Positions 1 to 12,900 of a stretch of 64,000 nt of DNA are shown here, piece after piece (position 1 is the stretch's first letter; each line of letters begins with the position of its first letter). The DNA comes from Ipomoea triloba (Eukaryota; Streptophyta; Magnoliopsida; Solanales; Convolvulaceae), in NCBI RefSeq assembly GCF_003576645.1, contig NC_044925.1:20279498-20343497 (forward strand), in the 5' to 3' direction. The notes below the pieces were generated by a model. It was given only the letters and a program-made list of their open reading frames with translations, did not search any database and was not told the DNA's origin. Both the position numbers and the translations under genes were made by a program.

Positions 1-1142
1 GTCAATGTTTTTTCTTTTTTACATTGGTGAAAATTATATTTTCAGATCAAATAATGGAACCATGTACATACCTGTTTAGCAACCATTGTTCTAAGTTGCG
101 CATTATTGGATTGGATTGAGAAAATATGCAATTAATATTGTTGAAATACATATAACGTCAGTTCTCATAGAACCAACTTTATATGTTTTTTTTTTTTAAA
201 TTAATACGTGTAACGCCGGTTCTCGTAGAATCGACATTATATGTATTTAAAAAGGTTTTTTTTTTTTTGAAAAATATGTATTTAAAAAGATTAGTTCAAT
301 GCATATAAGGTTGGTTTTATGAGTGTCAATATTATATGTATAATTGTTCTTTTTTTTTTTAAATTAATACTATACTACGTCGGTTTTTGCTAAAAACAGA
401 TGTCATAAATATTATATATTATTTTTGTTTTATTTTATTGATATATTGATATATTACGTTGGTTTGTAGTTAGATTTAAATAAATAATCGTATGTATATA
501 TGATACTTTATTTATAAATTAATTGTGTATTTAAATTTTAACTTATACTAATTATTGTTCATATTATATTGTTACAAAACTTTTTGGAAGTGGACATTAT
601 TATTCTTTAGTACCATTTATTAGTCATTATTGTATCCCTTTGTAACTGTCATACTTTTGTATTATATAAACATGGTTCTTCATAATAATTAAGATGGCTA
701 AGGTTTTTTAGTCTTCATCTTCTCTATACTAACTTTGCTATATCCTCATTAGAATATATTACCCTTGCCCTATACTGGTATGGTTAATAGCTAAATAGGC
801 TAATGGACATCTTGTTTCACAACACATGTGTATTTATATAGAAATTATATATTTTACTTACTTGTAGCATATATAAAATCAATTTATGCATGTTAAGTAA
901 TGGTGAAATTTAAAAAAAAAAAATGGTGCTAGATGATTTAGCTAGATATCTATTTAAATTTTTGATAAATTTTATTTATTTTCACTACAGATAATTGAAT
1001 GGATGGAATGTTTGAATATTTCAAATTTTATTTGTTATTAATGTATTTATGAATTATGAATTATAAAATTTTGAAAATAAATTCATTTTAAGGTAAAATT
1101 ATTTACATTACGTGAATTAAGTAAATTAAACTACGTAGGAAT
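1..1142. other. AT-rich intergenic DNA with degenerate repeats
   Basis: No gene is visible. From about 145 to 470 there are roughly four degenerate copies of an 80-90 bp unit built around a core like acgtcggttctcatagaacc followed by a T-run and aaattaata. Such arrays resemble subterminal repeats of CACTA-type transposons, but no CACTA terminus is seen. The rest is AT-rich and featureless. Confidence 0.5.
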
Positions 1143-1892
1143 AAAAACATACTTGTATATGAAACCCTAATGTTGCCTCCCTTTTCTCTCTAAAACAAAA
1201 GCCTTTCCCTGCTGCTCAACTTCGGCTTTCATCGCCGGCCTCCGGGCGGAGCTCTAATGGAGCTTTGAGCCGGCGGTTTTGGTCACCTTCCATGTTTGCT
1301 CTCGCTCTTCTTCTGCCCCAACCACCATCGCAGTTCTGTCCGCTCGCTCTTCTTCTGCCCCAACCACCATCGCAGTTCTGTCCGCCTCCGACCACCGCCA
1401 CAGATCTTCTTCTTCCGTTTTCTCCCTTTGAATAAAATAATAGTAGGTAGGTATTAGGGTTTGTGTTGGTAGTCTTGAACTCCCAACCATACTTTGACTT
1501 TACCCACTTTTTTTTTCTCTATTATTGTGTTTTCCTCTCGTTAGTTTCACGAGCATTTTTCCTCTCGTTACTTTCACGAGCTTTTCATTTTCATTAGCAT
1601 AAATCGTTTAGTTTGGTTTCGACAAGTGTTGATCTTATCCTGGGCGAGCAAAAAAGAATGATGACGAAGACCCAGATTTTTGAAGAAGCTTTAAGCTCCC
1701 TGAAGGAACATAGCTTCATAGTTATGAAACAGTTTGCGATTCAAGTTTTCTATAGCATAGTTAGAAAAGTTGTTTCTATGTCTGACTGTAAGGAATGGTT
1801 TACCATTTCATTGATAATTGATGTAAACGTTTTATGTTATGAATTAATGGAATAGCTACGTTTATCTTCAAAAAAAAAAAACATACTTGTAT
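1143..1892 (+). mobile_element. Retroposed sequence with poly-A tail and 16-bp target-site duplication
   Basis: The insert 1159-1880 begins with gaaaccctaatg, like a plant 5' leader, and ends in a 12-base A run. It is flanked by identical 16-bp copies of aaaaacatacttgtat at 1143-1158 and 1877-1892, the second overlapping the tail. This is the signature of LINE-mediated retroposition of a polyadenylated RNA. Inside are a perfect 42-bp tandem duplication (1302-1343, 1344-1385) and an imperfect one of about 27 bp near 1530-1581. No long reading frame is convincing, and I do not recognise the parent transcript. Confidence 0.75.
1302..1385. repeat. Perfect 42-bp tandem duplication
   Basis: Two identical 42-bp units, starting tcgctcttcttctgcccc, lie head to tail at 1302-1343 and 1344-1385 inside the retroposed insert. 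The segment is far more GC-rich than its surroundings. Confidence 0.9.
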
Positions 1893-2384
1893 TATTACTA
1901 ATTTTATAGCAAAATAATACCCCTTTAGTATAATTAGAAAATTAGATGCCTAGTATACCCTAAACATACTTGCATTTCTAATTGTAAAGCAATAACAGAT
2001 GCCTTTTATCTATCTTGCAGAATAATTATCTAAAAATCCCTACAAAAGATAATTAAAAAAACATACATTAAATATTTTAAATAAAACAACAATTTAATGT
2101 ACACAATTCAAGAGTACTGTTAGTTCAATTTAAATTTACAAATATCACTGTCCAACCAAAAATTTAGATTGTACATTGCCAACTTGGTAAATTCAGATTG
2201 TACATTGACAAATTCAGAGTGTGGTTTCTACATTGAATTTAAAAAGTGTTTTGTGGGTTGTATATTGAATTTAGTGAATTTACTTAGCTTGAACAGTTTA
2301 ACATCTATAACATAATTAAATTTAATTATAGAACAATGTCTTTATTCTTCTGGAAGGAAGACCATGAGCTCTTCATCTCTCTTC

Positions 2385-2643
2385 GTCTCCAATTGGAGAC
2401 AAAGATAGGTTGTCGAAGACGAAGGAGGGAGAAGGCGGTTGCTGACAGTTTTTTTTTTTTTTTTTTTTAATTTTAAAAAAAAAAATTTTAAAAATTAAAA
2501 AAAAAAAAAAACTGTCAGCAACCGCCTTCTCCCTCCTTCGTCTTCGACAACCTATCTTTGTCTCCAATTGGAGACAAAGATAGGTTGTCGAAGACGAAGG
2601 AGGGAGAAGGCGGTTGCTGACAGTTTTTTTTTTTTTTTTTTTT
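2385..2643. repeat. Perfect direct/inverted/direct repeat with palindromic joints
   Basis: A 48-bp segment occurs three times without a mismatch: forward at 2401-2448, reverse-complemented at 2512-2559 and forward again at 2576-2623. The 16-bp palindrome gtctccaattggagac sits at 2385-2400 and again at 2560-2575, where it joins the second and third copies. Each copy is bordered on its far side by a run of about 20 T (or A on the inverted copy). The first two copies would form an almost perfect hairpin closed by an A/T-rich loop. No coding function is apparent. Confidence 0.9.
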
Positions 2644-3306
2644 AATTATTAAAATATTTTTTTAACAAATTAAATTGGTAAGCGTGTCATCTAATTATTT
2701 AGTCAACATATCACTTTAGGTTTAAATGTTTAATTTCTTGAATTTGCAATATTCAGGGTGTATCTTTTTTTGAATTGGATATTCTAATTATAGTTTGGTG
2801 TGTAGTTAAATGACATATTTGAGAATAAAAATATATAATGGCCCTATTTGGTAAATAATCAGTCTATCAGCCAATTTTAACTTATTTACACTATTAGTTG
2901 TTTGGTTAATAAGCTTTTTTAACTCTAAAATACTAAAATCTAAAATGCTACTCAAAGTATCATTTTCAATTAGCTTTTTGAGAAAAAAATTATACCAAAC
3001 AGCTATCAGCTAACAATCAACTAATGTTATTAACAAATCATACCTTCTAACCCAAACAACCAACCCAATCATCCAACAGTCATTTACAAAAGAGGACCAA
3101 TATGTTAATTATTAGTATTTGAATGTTTTTTGACCAAGGTCAGGTGGTCAATAATATAACAATTGAAGAAGACGTTAGAAATTAAGAACTGAAACCCGAA
3201 TACGAATCGCTCCTACTCATCAAATTATTTGCCCGCTCCATAGATTTCCCTCCTCGTCGAGTTAAGGGTTAAGTCTGCAACTCTTCAGAAATCAAAGAGA
3301 GCAAAA
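2644..3306. other. Intergenic DNA and POT1 upstream region
   Basis: AT-rich DNA upstream of POT1. Around 2840-3070 the sequence has hAT-MITE-like character: tatttggtaaa at the left, accaaacagctatcagc and cccaaacaacc at the right. The last 100 bases before the ATG at 3307 are less AT-rich and are presumably promoter and 5' leader. No clear TATA box was identified. Confidence 0.4.
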
Positions 3307-6300
3307 ATGGCGAGGAGTCACGATGGCCATAAGTTCCTTCAGATAACAGACGCCATGGTTTCAATCAACCAAAGAGTCAATCTCATTGGCGTCGTCACCG
3401 AGAGTGGCCTTCCAAAACAGTCCCGTGGCACTGGTAAAACGCTTACTCAAAACTCCATTTCTTAACACTCTGTATACTTTTTTTATGCGCGGATTGAATT
3501 GATTTTCCCTTTTGAAAACAAAAAAAAAAAAACTTTTTTGGTGGACTCTATTCAGATTGTTTTGTTACGATGAGGATTATTGATGAATCGCAGCCGAAGC
3601 ATGGAATTGCAGTTAACTTCTTCACGGAGAAAATGGACATGCTACCTCAATTGGCGACAGAAGGAGATATTATTCAGCTTTCTCATGTTGTGGTACTATT
3701 ATTTTACACACTTTTGAATTTTTAATAGTTATTTGTTTGAAAAATAAATGTTATCTTATTATCAATGTTTAGCTGTGAACCTGAACTGCACAATGCGCTT
3801 CTTTGTGTTTCCTAAAATAATAGTACAATTTTTCTGATTAATATAACATTTTTGTCCTGCTCGCCAACTTTTTGGAAGTGATAGTGCTTCATACCTGAGG
3901 TGCGAAAACTGCTATCTGTTCTTATGAGCCTCTTTAACATATTTGATTTTCCTTTTATGATGTTTGTGCTGCATGCTTCTTAAGTTTTACTGACCAGTGG
4001 AAAAATGTAGACTAATAACCATACTAAATAGGTGGAACAATTGCATTTATGGTGCAGTTGAGTTGAGCAAATATTCCTTTTTAGGCTTTTTTTTAGCCTT
4101 TCAATATTTCAAAAAGTAAATGGTTACTGATAAAACATATCTTTTGCAGATGAAAACTCATGGACCTGATGCTTATGCTTTGTTCAACAAGAAGTTTTCA
4201 TCATTTGCGTTATATGAAGGAAAAAACAGTACAAGCTTTACGCCTTACCAATGTTCTGCTAAATTTAATGCCAGAGAACAAGATAACAAATTTATACTGG
4301 GCCTTCGTCAGTGGTTGGCTGGTGAACAAATTGATGCAGGTGCTTCAGTGACAGGCTTGATGACAGGTTGAGAGTAATTGAGTTTATGGCTTCTAATTCA
4401 GAAAACTTTTCTCCCTGTACCTCTACTGATCTTTTTCCTTGATAGGGTCAACTGAATTACTACAACTGAAGGAGTTCAAGGAAGGTGTCCGCTTCAATTT
4501 GGTCTGTAAGGTACTTATTTGTGATGCAGTCTCCTTTAGCCCTAGCACAGACATAATCTATTGCCTATTTCTTCAGAATTATCCAACTTCTGCTGCATCT
4601 ATTACTGAAAATTGCAATTATGATCATTTGTTACTATTTCTGCTCTTCAATGCAAGGTTCTTCATGCATGGGAAACTGAAAGAGAGGAATTGATGCTCTA
4701 TGTGTGGGATGGAACTGACACTCCACCAATTGCTATAAAATCCAAGTAATAATCTTCATGATTCTATATTTCTATTTATTTTTTTGGGTTAATTACCGAT
4801 AGATACACAAACTTTGATCCAACTCACAATAGTAGCATGGCCTTTAAATAATTACCAATCAATAAACAAATGCTATTTATCACCTAACAGTATTTCATCT
4901 GCTAAACTCAATTAATTTTTCTGTTAGTTCCGAGCTTTTCATACATTTGGAATTTTCTTTATGCTTTAACTGTTTATTTGTATTTCCTACAGAAAAATTA
5001 CTAAAAATTGGAAAAGGAATTTTTTTTTTAAAAAAAATGCCTGATGACAATGACCTTGTAATTGATCTGGTAATTTGGATAGACAAAATTTACTTTTTAA
5101 TTTGAAATCACTTATGTTCAGGATCTTTTATTTATTTATTTATCAATATAATTTTTGTATTTACAGCCTAGAAGATGAAAAGGAAAATCCACTTCCTTTA
5201 CATTTGGAACCTATTCCTTTATCAAGAGATGTTTTATGTGCCTTCCCACCGGTTGGAACTGTTTTAAGAGTGACTGTTGATTCTAGCAATGTAAAGTTTG
5301 GTCTCAACTACATTAAAACGGGTCGATGGGTGAAATTCTTAGGCTTGAGATGTGAAGTTCGTTCCTCACTATGGTGTGCTTCTCTAATGCCATTTACAAA
5401 ATTTTGCTACTTGCTTGAAGACAATGACCTTGTAGTACAGCGCAAAAGGTATTGTTGCTTGAATTCAGCACTTTGTTTCCTTTTCTGTAGTAGATGGTTT
5501 GTAACTGTTCAATCAGTCTTATGGATCCACTGGTTAGAGATAAATAGCATGGCTGTAATAGGATATAGGACATGAAGTACATTTAAAATTGGATTGAATT
5601 TATTATGAGAGGTATAAGCTTTACAGGTTGGGGGTTGGCTTTGTTTTTCTAATAAGAAGTTTGTTATGCCTCTAGTAGTCTACCATGCAATGTTTATTTT
5701 ATATACTATTGTTCCCAATCTATACAACAGGAGTTACGATGATCGTTTTTATTCAAAATGGGGACATATGCCTCTAACAAGTTTTCCTTGGCATTCTGGC
5801 ATGACAGGTTTGGTTTTCTATGTTTATAGGGTATCCCTATGTTTTGACATGGTAACTGTTCATTTTTTTTTTTTTTAAATTTCTTTAATTTCTGAAATTT
5901 TCAGGGACTTCATGTCCTAAGAATACACCCTTTGTCACTTTGATGAATGTTCTAACCTATCCAGAGGTATACCACCTTCTCTTTGCTCTCTCCTTTGAAA
6001 GTTCTTTGATAATGATGGCAAACAATGGAGGGACATATACCTTATTCTTCTGCCAGATAATTCAACAATTTAGGCATTTATTAGACTTTGTTTCATGTCA
6101 AACTCAGGGTAGAATGTCTGGGATCAATTAGGCTCTTCTAGGGGGTTGAATACTTGAATTGCATATAAATATGCTTGTAACTTGTTTTTGTTTTGTTTTG
6201 TTTTTTTGTTTTTGTTTTTTGTTTGTCACCTGTTTTACTTGCCTTGGTTAAGACCTTGAAAAGTTGGCTGTAATTCTAGAGTGCAAATTTAGTCAGCATT

Positions 6301-7804
6301 AGACAGTTTTTTGTCCATTTTCTGATTCACTTTAGATTCTCTACATATGTGGGGTTATCATTGAAGTATAATCAGGCTTACAAGGACACGAATAAGAGGC
6401 ATCAAAACTGAATCTTTTAAGGAGAATATATATTTGTTGTACCGTAATTAACAGTTGTGGACATATTTTGTACCTTAGAGTTTAGAATTTCATTTATTTT
6501 ATTTTTAAAAGAAATGAATGAATGTTTTCAATGATAGAAGTTCATTTTTATTTTCTTTTCTTATGCCCCTTCATATTCTATATTCCTTTCCCTTTGCTGC
6601 TAGGCTCACTTGAATGCCTTTCCTGAGCTCTTGTATGATGAAATTATACTCCATATAAGATTTGCTTTGCTAGTCAATGTAGGATCACAATATTTCAATT
6701 GGTCCATCATTTTGGAATTTCCATTTTCATTTCTTCGTTTGGTTTTTCCCTATGTAAATCTCAATAGAAGCTTTGTTATATTGTGGTTGAGGCTCAAAGC
6801 CTCAAAGACAGTTTACTTAATGAGCCCATCCCCTTTATTTTGTGTACTGTCACTATTCTGATTTCTGAAAATGTGAAGCCTTTTTGCCCATTTAATAGGG
6901 GTATAACATACTCTGAAGCAACACCTAAATGCAACAACTGTGAAGCTATAAGTGGGGAATATTCTGATATGATCATGCATGCCTTGGATGCTTAGTCATT
7001 CAATACAGCTTCTTTTCAGTCAGATACTCAGATTATTGAGTTTATGTGCTGTAGGTTACATATAAGTATCGGTGTGTAGTTCGAGTAGCAGCCGCATTAC
7101 CATGGGAAGTTTCAAAGTTCCGTTCACCTTCAGGAATCTATAGGATCAGGTTGACACTAGAGGATCCAACTGCCCGAATCCATGCTTTTCTATACAAGGA
7201 GGATGCGGTAAATTGAAATTCCATTACTCACATTTTTTGCTCTGTAATCTCATGATCATTATTACCAACTGTACAGGAAGCCACAAAAAGAAAATTTGAT
7301 GTTCGGGAATATAAGTAAATTGTAATTACTGCACCCAAAACACACTCATGAGTCATGCCTATAACCAGTTACACATTCATAAATTATGTCCCTAATTAAT
7401 CAATTCTGAACATATCTTGCTTTACTTAACCTTATGTCTAAAATTGCATTTACAACTGTGGCTATTAAGATTGCAGTTCTTGTTGCCACAGTCCCACTGA
7501 TATCTGCTGTTTTTGTAGCTAAGATTGATTGATTATTTGGATTGTACAAATTTATTAATAACGCTATGCCATTACTCAGGAAGAGTTTTTTACTCATTTC
7601 CCATCACCCGATGATGTATTAACGAGAAAGTGGAACTCGTTGCTTGGAATTCCCAAGACCGGTGATTGTAGTGCAGTAGGCGATGCTTCCAGAAACCCGC
7701 CATGGATCGAGTGCTGCTTGAAATCTTATTACGTGAACAAGAAGGATGCTTGGGGAACAAGGAACTATCGGATCTTCATGACAACTCTTTTAGAACGGCC
7801 ATGA
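3307..7804 (+). CDS. POT1: POT1-like telomere end-binding protein, 10 exons, complete
   Basis: Exons: 3307-3433, 3556-3692, 4150-4366, 4446-4510, 4657-4745, 5167-5448, 5731-5807, 5905-5966, 7055-7207, 7580-7804. All introns are GT-AG, phases agree, and the product is 477 aa, close to plant POT1 length. Protection of telomeres 1 binds the single-stranded telomeric overhang through N-terminal OB folds; plant paralogues also contribute to telomerase function. Recognisable pieces are the N-terminal OB-fold region (ITDAMVSINQRVNLIGVV), the linker VWDGTDTPP in exon 5, and the C-terminal RVVAALPWEVSKFRSPSG and NPPWIECCLKSYYV. The start is the first ATG of an open exon. The gene converges on HRD3, with about 2.2 kb between the stop codons. 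I cannot tell the POT1a from the POT1b subtype. Confidence 0.9.
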
Positions 7805-8183
7805 GGAGGTCAGTAATTGTGAATCCTGCGTTGTCTTTAATCTTTTGTGCATCAATTGTGAATGCTGCGCCATCTGCACTCTTTTTGTGGCTCAAACTCA
7901 ATGTGTAGAAGTACGACTTAGATTGTCACCTCATCTTTTGTTGGGTATTGTAGTAGCCCTATGGCCTCAGTGATCTTGGCACACACCCTAAGTTATCAAC
8001 TCTTTTGGTACAATTATTAGGTCAAAGTACATGTGAGGTCCTTGTATTATAGTGTTGTCCAATTTAATTTTTATACATTAATTTTGTTAATTTAATCTAT
8101 GTACTTTAAAAAGTATATAATGAAGTATAATTAATGGTGTTAAAATGACCATTAGCTTATCACATCATGATATTTACAATTTT

Positions 8184-8485
8184 ACATGTCAAATCATATA
8201 TTATTTTATAAATATTTAAAATTAATTATTTTTTATAACCAATATATTACATTAATATGTCCAAAATAAATAATTACATATATGCTCACATTGAGATTTA
8301 AGCACTTATCTTATTAGTTACGTAGTACTATATAACAAAAAACCCTTTGTTATGCAATAAGTTAAGTCTTCAAATCTTGAGCACGCATGTAATTATTTAT
8401 TTTTGAACATATTAATATAATTTACTATTGTTAAAATAATTATTTTAAATATTTATAAAATAATATATAAGTTGACAACAATGAT
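8184..8485. repeat. Foldback element with ~125-bp inverted arms
   Basis: The arm at about 8184-8310 is matched in reverse complement by about 8358-8485. Both contain attttataaatatttaaaa and a stretch like aataaataattacat. The arms differ by several substitutions and small indels, so it is a decayed foldback transposon of unknown superfamily. Confidence 0.65.
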
Positions 8486-9276
8486 ATCAATGCTACATTA
8501 GTGAAGTTAACTATTGTCTACAAACAAAATATTTGCAATTAAAACTTATGTACTAAAATTAACTATTTTCTCGGTCATACTAGTTAGGATGAAAGATAAA
8601 AATAGTTTCAATTCAAATTGCATTAAAATAAATTAGAAAATGTCTCAATTGCACTTATTTTGCTTGTTTGATAGTTTAATTACATACTTTTTTAGTTTAA
8701 TGACTCAATTATACAAAAATAATAAATTTAATGACTTATTTGATACTTTTTCCTTTTTATTACTACATTGAGTAACATGAAAGTGTAAAATACATACATA
8801 TATACATATAATTTGCTCTAGGTCTATAAACTCCATAAGAGCATCTTCATCAGTTAGGTTTTTAGCACAAATTTTTGAATGCAAACCTAGGAGGGAAGGA
8901 GGGAGACAAAAAAAAAAAAGAATTGTCAAGAAAAAAAACAAAAAGTTATTCTTAACGCGCCGTGTAATGCACGCACCCAACTGGGCGCATCTGTGCGCTT
9001 CACGCAACCTTGATCTGTCTTTTTCTTTTTTTCTTCGTGAAGCCCACCACCTACTCAAGAAGACAAAAACTTGATCTTCCTCCAAGAACCAAATGCACTC
9101 TCTTTTCCATCTAAGCATATATTCCTCAAAAACCTTCTCTTCCATCTAAGCATGTATTCCTCAAAAACCTCATCATCAACCAAGATGTATTGATGGGATG
9201 CTCTAAGTAAAACAGTACGGATCCGTACTAGACTATTAGTAATTACTGATAATATTTTTTAAAAGAAAAACATATA

Positions 9277-9543
9277 CTCCCCCTGTCTCATTTTATTAAT
9301 CCTACTTACTATTTATTGGTCAAATCAACTTTTTCTTCTTTGTTTATTTTCTACTTATTTTTAAATTTAATTTTTTGTATTTAATAGTACTTTTAATTTT
9401 TTGTATTTAATAGTACTTTTAGTGTAGTTTCTAAATATATAAATTTTGTATATTAATACTAAACTTAATATTCTGAAAATTTAAATTAAAAATAACTTCA
9501 ATCAAGCCCCGTGAGACACATAAAATGGAAGGGAGGGAGCATT
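9277..9543. mobile_element. Stowaway-like MITE
   Basis: The left end ctccccctgtctcatttta and the right end taaaatggaagggagggag form the terminal inverted repeats typical of plant Stowaway (Tc1/mariner) MITEs. The flanks are TA. The interior is AT-rich with a short tandem duplication of a unit containing tttaatagtactttta. Confidence 0.75.
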
Positions 9544-9962
9544 ATAAATACGACCAATCCATTGCCATCTCTAATTTATATGCGTTTGAAATAGCTGACA
9601 AAAAATTTCAGAACTCAACACAAATTTAGATTTATCCGAACAAAGTGAAAAATTAACAAGACAAATTGAAAATAAGAGAAGGCTTTGTATATTTCCCGGA
9701 AGAAACTTCAAATGGGTGGTAGGCTATCTTCGTGACTATGTTAAATACTAAAAAAGAAAGTAAAAAAAAAAAGAAAAAAAAAAGAAGAGAAATCTTCTTC
9801 TACCTGCACCTTGACGATCGCTTTTTTACACTAGGAAAATGCCCAACAAAAAGGCCAGCTTCTTTTAGCAATAGGATGGAAATGAAGCTCCTGTACATCT
9901 TTCTGCGAAAAATTTCTCCTCCAAACACAAAACAACACCAATGTCAGTTTTTTAAAGTTATG

Positions 9963-12900
9963 TTAATTGACAATGGGGGGCATATCCTGCTCATCTGCCT
10001 GATGAGGAGGTGGAGCCTCTCCAACAAAAGCAGCAGCAGCAGCATGCCTCCGTTGACGCTCGCGAAGATAAAGCACTGTTAAGAGGCAGACGATGAGTGT
10101 AAGTATAGTCGCGTTTCCTTCTTCCATTAGCACATCCTCCACCCATGTTTCCAGTTTTGGATAAACTTCCGGCAACGAATCAATCATATCAACCTATGAT
10201 ATAATAAGCCAAAAAGGGACGACCCTAGTTCAGTTCACCATCTTTCTTTTAGGGGATAAAACACAAATATTTGTGCAGTGGAAAATAAGATGGTACCATG
10301 AAGCTGTCAGCATAGTTCATTCTTATCCACAAGCTTGCAAGGGCGAGCATTACAGGCAACTTCGCTGCAGGATCATTATCCAAGGCTTGATCATAGTAAC
10401 GCTTTGCAAGGTGAAGATCAAATGGTAATCCTTGGCCGTGCTCATGCATGTACCCCAGATTAAACATGGCTTGAGCATTGGATTGTGATTTTGCATGCAT
10501 ATAAGCCTCTGCTGCACGCTCATAATCTCGTTCAGTACCCTGTTAAAAATGAAGGTGAGGAATTAATAATCTAATAATGAGCTCGGGCAACAAGCGTAAG
10601 AAGCCAGATTGATTTGTGTTATTAAATAAGCTTATCCCTCCAGAATTATTCACATACCCGACCATAGTAGTATGCATCTCCAATGAGCAGGGCAGCATGT
10701 TCATTACCCTGCTCAGAAGCTTGCCACCACAATGCATGGGAGCGCTGATGTCTCTCTGCATCTGTGCAAATTCCAGATCCTCCCATGCACATACTCCTCG
10801 GTCCATATTTGTCAAGAATCCATGCTGCATTACTTTGTGCGACTTCATATCCCAACTCTGCCATCCTAGAGTACAGGAGAAAAGCTTTCCCAACATCTCC
10901 CTTCAAATATGACTCTAGTGCCCATCTAGACAAAGAACTCCATGGTCCACGCTCTGCAACTAGTTTGTATAAAGCAGTTGCCTGAAATCATACAGAGAAG
11001 AATGATCATGATTGGAGTCCATTCAGCATTAGAGAACATAAAAGATGTGGCCAAGATGATCAGGTATTTGTTGTTTCAATTTTCTACACAATGACACCTA
11101 AAAGAAATCCATTTGCGGGAGAAACTATAAAAGGAATCAATAATGATTAATGAATGTCAAGAAAAGCACACGGATTATCTACCATTAACCCCGTCAAGTC
11201 CTACAAGATCTTGTGCACTTATTCAATTGGGTAATTACTTGTATGATTCATATTATAGCAAAATATTTAATTCACACATAGTAAATGTGCTTTGGAAGGC
11301 AATATGGCTGACAAAAACTTGAAAAATAAAAGTAAAAAGGTAGGCATACAGTTTTACTTGACTTACCATGGGAACATTCTTTTTAAGGCCCAAACCAGTA
11401 TGGAACATTTTTGCCAACTGATAAAAAGCCTTAGGCTGCCCCACATTAGCGGCTAGTATAAAATACTTGCCAGCCAGCTTCAAATCCCTCTTTACCCCGA
11501 TCCCTTTCAGATACATCACCCCAAGGTTGTAGAATCCGCCAGGCTCATCGTTATCAGCGGCCTTCTCAAAATACTCTTTTGCCTGCAAAACAAGGCTATC
11601 AGCTTACAACAAAAACAGGAAATAGCCTTTCCAATGTGAAAACTCAAGGTTGGTTGAATAAGAAAAAAGGTAAAGAAAAATCAAATAAAAAATGAGTAAG
11701 CGCTACCTGGGTATAGTTCTTTTCAACTCCAAAACCTTTAACATAAAGATATCCCATGCCATTATAAGCTGAATAAAGCTGTTGCTTGGAAGCAAGTGAT
11801 AGCCACTCTAACGCCTTGGTGTAGTTCCTCTCAACTCCAGCTCCTCTTACATATATTTCACCAAGAAGTTCCATAGACCTTGGTTCACCCTTATCGACAG
11901 CCTTCAAAAACCACGATAATGCCTTGACATGATCACGTCTCACTCCCCTCAATCCAAAGTAGTAGAATATACCAATTTTATACATTGCCCCTGCATTGCC
12001 TTTCTGTGCTTGGTATTCCAAAATCTGGAAATCCTCGTCTTCTTCTCCTCGAGACTTCCTCAACGCGTCTTTATTTTCCTCTGTTCCAGTATGTATCCGA
12101 ACTGGTTCGATCACAGGGGAGTCTTTTGAAATTAGAAAACTATTTATAGCAACCTCTGCCAATTCAGCATATAGCGTAACTGCTTTATCATGCATCTGCA
12201 ACCAACAAACGTAGAATTCATGCATAAGCAGTTATCCTTCACTCATGCATCAGAAAGGCAACTGACCACAATAAATTATAAATTATATTCCACATTCTCT
12301 TCTAGCATTGTAAGCAGGTCTCAGAGTTTACTATGGTTCTACTTGATGAAAATTCTACTCAGATAGACAATATGCACAAAAAGACTAAATACTCCAATGC
12401 TCCTCCAGGCACTAGATTGTAACAAAGATCTACTAAACAACAGAAAACAAAACAAAACAGTTAGGTTATTGAATCCCCATAATGAAGTAAAATGCATCAA
12501 GAATGATTAAGTATAATGCTCTGGAAGTATTTTGGGGCAAACAAAAACAGTTAAGAACGAAAAATATATAAAAAAGACACAATCCTTTATAGATATTTCA
12601 GTTTCTTACACCTTAGAAAGCATACTAATTCCTCATTATTTACAATATTAAAATGTTAACTCACATTAAAAAAAACCACTCTCATCAAACCTGTTCTATA
12701 GATCAAAACAAACCTACACACAAAAAATAAAGATAAAATTTATGTAATTGATAAATGTGAGGGATCAAACTTACTTCTTGGCGAGTGTATGCATAAGCAA
12801 GAGCCATCTTTGACTGCATATTGCCGCCCTCAGAAGCAAAATGGTGGAACAAAAACGACTTCGCTTTGTTCCTCTCCCTCACCATTCCCATACCGTACAA

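Larger units (their letters stand above)
7805..9962. other. Convergent intergenic region between POT1 and HRD3, with foldback DNA
   Basis: About 2.1 kb between two convergent genes. It contains the foldback at 8184-8485, a half-copy (about 8566-8755) of the TIR family described at 40505-40883, and a Stowaway-like MITE at 9277-9543. The HRD3 3' untranslated region presumably occupies the last few hundred bases. No other gene is supported. Confidence 0.6.

Noticed and set aside
2373..2567. 64-codon frame
   Set aside because: It runs through a T-run and one arm of the inverted repeat; it is low-complexity and has no homology I recognise.
6604..6860. Possible extra POT1 exon starting after gctgctag
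   Set aside because: Exon 8 joins exon 9 at 7055 in phase and in agreement with the conserved protein; the segment at 6604 adds no POT1-like sequence.
8705..9145. 146-codon minus-strand frame
   Set aside because: No recognisable domain, composition like untranslated DNA, and it overlaps repeat sequence between POT1 and HRD3.
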